Shown here: piece after piece, positions 59,482 through 64,000 of the stretch
How the letters are laid out: every line of letters starts with the position of its first letter
Position numbering within the stretch: the first letter of the stretch is position 1
Assembly (NCBI RefSeq): GCF_020360975.1
Contig: NW_025408670.1
Location: forward strand, 5,146,001-5,210,000
Direction: 5' to 3'
From: Hirsutella rhossiliensis
Taxonomy: Eukaryota > Ascomycota > Sordariomycetes > Hypocreales > Ophiocordycipitaceae
DNA length: 64,000 bases
The notes under the pieces: model-generated
The model's input: the letters and a program-made list of their open reading frames with translations, nothing else
Database searches by the model: none
What the model was told of the DNA's origin: nothing
Made by a program: the position numbers and the translations under genes

Positions 59482-62400
59482 ATTAGATATTTATATATAT
59501 CTTATATAACTTTATCTTATAATTTTAATAGTATCTGGATTTTATGTTTATATATTAAAACTTTTAAATATTCTATATTATATCCGTTTAGTACTTTATA
59601 TTCTTTTATTTATTTTAGGATCTTTTAGTATATTAAGTCGTTAGGTTATACTTTAAATATTATATTTAGCTATCGTTATTAGTAGTTCCTATTTTTATTA
59701 ATTTCTAAGAGCTATCCTTTTACTATAGGTGCCCTTATATTATAGTTACTTCGTCGACTAAGGGTATTAGCTTAACCGTTTTCTATTCCTTTTCTATAGA
59801 TTATTTTATAGTCGAATTCTAATAGATATTTAGCTTATTAGATCTATTATCCGTTTAACTATTATATTATTATAAAGTATAAGATATTCTTATAATTTAT
59901 ATAGACCTTAACTTTATACTTACTTTTAAGAAGGTAGTATCGAAATTCCTTAAAAGCTTAAATAATTATAAGGAATTCTTTATTATAGATAGGGTAATTA
60001 AGTTCTACGCTATATAGCTTTTTTAAATAAAATATAATCGGTTATAGTCTTCCTTTATTATCTTTTTATCTAATTTATACTCTTAGAGTAAAGTCTAATA
60101 TATCGGTTTTAAGTTTGATTTATCGTTTTAAATTAAAGGTAGTTAAGACTAGTTCTTATATAATTATAGTTTTAATATATTCGAAAGCTTCGTTAGCTTT
60201 ATCGTCCTATATAAATTCTTTTTCCTTCTTTATTAAGTTATATAGTAGTGCTATAATCTTTCCGAAATCTTTAATAAATCGTTAGTAGTAATTTATAAAT
60301 CCTAGGAAACTTTATATATCCGTAACGTTTTTTAGTATTAGCTATTCTTTAACTAAGTTAATCTTATCTTATTATATTTATATCTTTCTTAGTAAGATCG
60401 TATATCTAAGGAAGTCTACTTCTTATATATAAAACTTACTTTTCTTTAGTTTAACTAGTAACTTTATATTTTAAAGTATATAGAGTACCTTATAAATATA
60501 TTCCTTATATTCTTTTAGGGTATCTAAGAAGATTAAGATATTATCTAAGTATACTATTATAGAGATATTTAAGTATTTGCGTAGGATATTATTAATTATC
60601 TATTAAAAGGTAGCTAGTATATTTATAAGTCTAAATAGTATTACTAGATATTTAAATAGTTTAAATTTCGTTTTAAAGGCTATTATCTATTTATATCCCT
60701 TTTTTATATATATTAAGTTATAGGCGCCTTTAAGGTTAAGGGCTATAAACTATTTTTTACTATATAGTTAATCTTATAGTTCCGATATAAGCGGTAATAG
60801 TATTTAGTCCTTTATTATAATATCGTTTAAGTATCTATAGTCGATAACTAGTTATAGTTTACTATTTTTCTTTAAAATAAATATAACTAGGTAGCTTACT
60901 TTAGATATTAACGTTTATATATATCCTTTTTATAGATTCTTATTAAGGTAGTCGCGTAGCGTTTATAGTTACTTTTTATTTAGGTTATAGATCTTATAGA
61001 ACGTTAGCGTTATTCTATCCTTAAGATAAATTTCGTGGTCCTATTAGCTATATTTAAGTAACCCTATCTTAAGTTCTTCCTTAAAGAGTTTATTATATTT
61101 TCGGTATTTTTAAGGGATATTCTTTATTCTATCTTATAGGTTTTATTCTTTCTTTTAAGAGCTAGTTTCTCTTAACTTAAGATCTTTATTAATTTATTTA
61201 AGGTCTTTCCTTAAAATAATAATAACTCTTTAGATCTTTATATTATATCCTTTATTTTATTTATATTAGATACTAGGTTATATAGCTATATTAGTTAGTA
61301 TATAGGTCTTATTAATAGATTTTATTATATCTACTAGTTTAGTTACTATTTTTATTTATATCGCTAAAGCCTATAATAATTTACTTAAATAGTTATCCTT
61401 TTTATCCTATTTAGTAGCTAAATTATCGTAAAATTTTACTTTCTCTTAAATCTATTAGTCCTAGAAACTTATATCCTTATTTTAACGTAGCTAGCTAGTT
61501 TTCTAGTTAATTAGTAAGTTACTCTCTTATAACTATAAAAGTCTTAATATAAGGTTATATTCTTTAATATCTATAATATCGAAGTTAACTTATTTATTAT
61601 AGCCTTAGATATTAATATTAAGGTAATTAATCTCTATATTAATAATTCTATTATTATAGTTAAAGGCCTCTCCTTTAATATTTATAAGTTTATATAGATC
61701 TTTCTTATATCTCTATATAAGTTAATAACGGTTAATAACTCTAAGTAAAATATAATTACTTATTATACCGTAGTTTAAAAGTATATATATATAATATCCC
61801 GCGATTTAGATATCTAATACTATTTAGTCGCTATAGCTTACTATTACTATATATAAGGTCCTTAGATCTTATTATATTATACTAATCTATAGCCCTTTTA
61901 TAGATAGTATACCTTGTTTTTTACCTAGTCCTTATTTATTTTATTTAAGTATTCTTCTTTAATTTATTATTAATATCGTTTCTTTATATTTTTATCGCGT
62001 AGTATTATATTAAGGCTTAAGAGACTAATTTCTTATAGCTAATTAAAGATTTTTTATTTCTTAACGCTATATTATTTATATTATACTACTTCGTAGTTAA
62101 TTATATACTATACTTTATAATTTTATTTATTTTCGTACTAAAGGTTAAGTTTTCGTTTAGTATCTTTTTATTTTTCGTATAGTATTTTTATATCGATTCT
62201 TTCTTAGTTAAATATAGCTTATAGCCTTTATATATATTACTAATAATCTTTTAATATACTATTATATTATTTATATTATACTTATACTTTTTTATATTTA
62301 TAAACTTTATAGTTTAGGTATATATATTTATTATAATCTTCTTTATTATATTTAATTTATTATATAAGTCTTTAAAAGATTAATAGTTTAGATACCTTAG

Positions 62401-64000
62401 AATAAGTAACGTTATACTATTTATTTATTTTAGCGTATTTATAGATTTTATATATCTTTAAAAGATATCTTATTAATAAACTATAATTATCGCGGTATTT
62501 AAGTAGCGTGCTATAATTAAGTTCTAATAATATAACTTAGTCGTTTAGGTAGCGTTAATCGATTTTCTAATAGTTTAGTTTTATACTTAAGTAGGGTTTT
62601 AAAAGTACTTATCCTTTAAACTTAACTAAGAAGGCGTTATATCGTGCCTTTATCTAGAAGTATATTATATAATCTAGGTAGACGTATAATATCTATAAAA
62701 TATACTTATAGTATTTATAAGTAAGTAGTATTTATAGATCGTCTTTAAATTCTCCTTATAGTTACTATTCTTATTATAGAGCTATAAAGGTATCGACTAT
62801 AGCGATAGCTATAGCGTAGTCTCCTTTATATAGTACTAGTTAATACCGAATTAATATAGCTTATTAGTTTTCTATAAGAATTTAAGGTATTTATTAGGTT
62901 CTAATTTTAAGTATTTCTTTAAGTTCTTTAAAGTATAGAGTATATTCTCTAATTATAGTATTTTCCCTTAGTAGTAAGGGTAGTAATATAAGTTCGTTCT
63001 TATCTTCTATTTCTTTAGGTATTTCTTATTTTTTAAAGCTTATATCGTTAATACTTTATTATTCCTTTTTAAATTACTATCTAAGTTTTGTAAGTATAAG
63101 GGCTACGTCTATATCTTCTTTATTATATTATTTATAGACTACCTATTATTATTATCGATTTTTATTTTATATATCTTCTTAGAATTATTTACCGTTCTTC
63201 TTAATCTAATCTTAGGAGACTCCTTTAAGATAGGGGTATTTTAGTTCTATAAATTTAACTTATTTTTATATTTTAAGATCCCTTTATTATATTATTATAA
63301 GGGTTTTCTTTAATAGCTTTAGGAACTATTTAATACCGTTCTTATCGCTTAAGTATACTATATATTTATCGTTATAGTATATAGTCTAACTAAGAAGTTT
63401 ATACTTTAGTTCCTATCTATTAGTAGCGTTTAAGTATTTCTTACCTTTTAAGGCTAGTACTTAGTAGGTTTTCTTTTCCTTATAAGGTTATCTATATTCT
63501 TTAAAGTAATATCTATATTTCCTATAGTTAAAATACTTTCCTTTACTTTTCTATATTATATCTAGATCTATCCTACTTAGGTTAGTTATATAGGTATAGG
63601 TAATAAGAGTTTCGTGCTTCTTTTTATAGTTAACGTATTAGTTAAAATTATTCCTATAAAAAGGGTTCTAGTTTCCTCTTCTTTATTTTTTTTTCTTAGC
63701 GTTATATATACTATCTATCGTTAATTTATATTACTATAGCAATATAGTTTAAGAGGCTATTAAGTCGATCTTTTTTATAGAGTTTATCCTTAACTTCTTC
63801 CTTAAGTCTATCGTAACATCGCGATATAAGGGGTTCGTCGTTCTATTTAAGTTTTAAGGTAACTTAACGGAATTTAGTAGTATAGTCTAATACTAAGGTC
63901 CTTTATTAAAGTTCTCGAAGTTTCTATTTAGCTTTTTATTCTTTATTAGTTATTCTAAATACCTTAGTAATAGCTTCTTTAAATCCTTAGAAACTAGTAA
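59482..64000 (-). mobile_element. Gypsy-3: RIPed chromovirus fragment, continues beyond the window
   Basis: Reverse complement of the Gypsy-1/Gypsy-2 interior: from integrase (59,482, equal to about 12,300 in Gypsy-1) through RNase H (59,750-60,150), reverse transcriptase (60,250-60,960), protease (61,750-61,800), the Cys/His repeat region (62,000-62,500) and into Gag at the window edge. The integrase C-terminus, chromodomain, antisense-ORF region and 3' LTR are missing at the LINE-2 junction. Heavily RIPed; a few CpA/TpG remain near 59,531-59,546. Confidence 0.87.

Noticed and set aside
5676..64000. Centromere, Starship or other giant mobile element
   Set aside because: No satellite array, no tyrosine-recombinase captain gene and no cargo genes seen; nested retrotransposons with TSDs explain the block. 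Pericentromeric location is possible but untestable here.

Overview
The window comes from a filamentous ascomycete (Pezizomycotina). It holds one intron-bearing host gene of ordinary base composition at the left edge, followed by about 58 kb of nested retrotransposons. Most of that DNA has been through repeat-induced point mutation (RIP). CpA and TpG are almost absent from about 5.7 to 46.0 kb and from 53.9 to 64 kb, while CpG, CpC and CpT survive, which is the signature of saturated CpA-to-TpA mutation on both strands. The species cannot be named from the sequence.

Layout. 1-4,713 (-): a fungal O-GlcNAc-transferase-like gene with three introns, cut by the window edge at its 3' end. 4,714-5,675: its upstream flank. 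5,676-6,614: unassigned RIP DNA. From 6,615 on, the elements form a Russian doll that target-site duplications (TSDs) allow to be unstacked. Copia-1 starts at 6,615. A Ty3/Gypsy chromovirus (Gypsy-1, 6,882-15,013) sits in its 5' LTR, and Gypsy-1 itself carries a later, un-RIPed solo LTR (12,420-12,888). A different Gypsy element, here called X (17,308-54,182 with its inserts, TSD ATAAG), splits the Copia-1 integrase. X in turn hosts Copia-2 (17,618-31,097, which contains LINE-1 at 20,764-28,113), Gypsy-2 (35,714-43,564, TSD TTAAC) and a young, un-RIPed chromovirus, Gypsy-4 (46,016-53,861, TSD TAAGC). After X, Copia-1 resumes at 54,183, is cut by a 5'-truncated LINE-2 (55,527-59,481), and then meets a reverse-strand RIPed Gypsy-3 that leaves the window.

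Gypsy-4 is the best readable element. It has near-identical LTRs, a TATA box, a Tf1-like self-priming site, Gag with a CCHC knuckle, three unusual Cys/Cys/His repeats, protease, reverse transcriptase, RNase H, integrase and a chromodomain. It is not intact: its reading frame is broken by about fifteen 1-2 bp losses.

The most interesting signal is a set of antisense reading frames in the 3' regions of the elements. Gypsy-4, Gypsy-1 and Gypsy-2 each carry, opposite to gag-pol between the chromodomain and the 3' LTR, related frames for a small protein with a six-cysteine cluster and a charged coiled coil. X carries an unrelated antisense Ala/Pro-rich frame in the same place. Both LINE copies carry a third, unrelated antisense frame downstream of the reverse transcriptase ORF. 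All frames and alignments were read by eye; no database search was possible.
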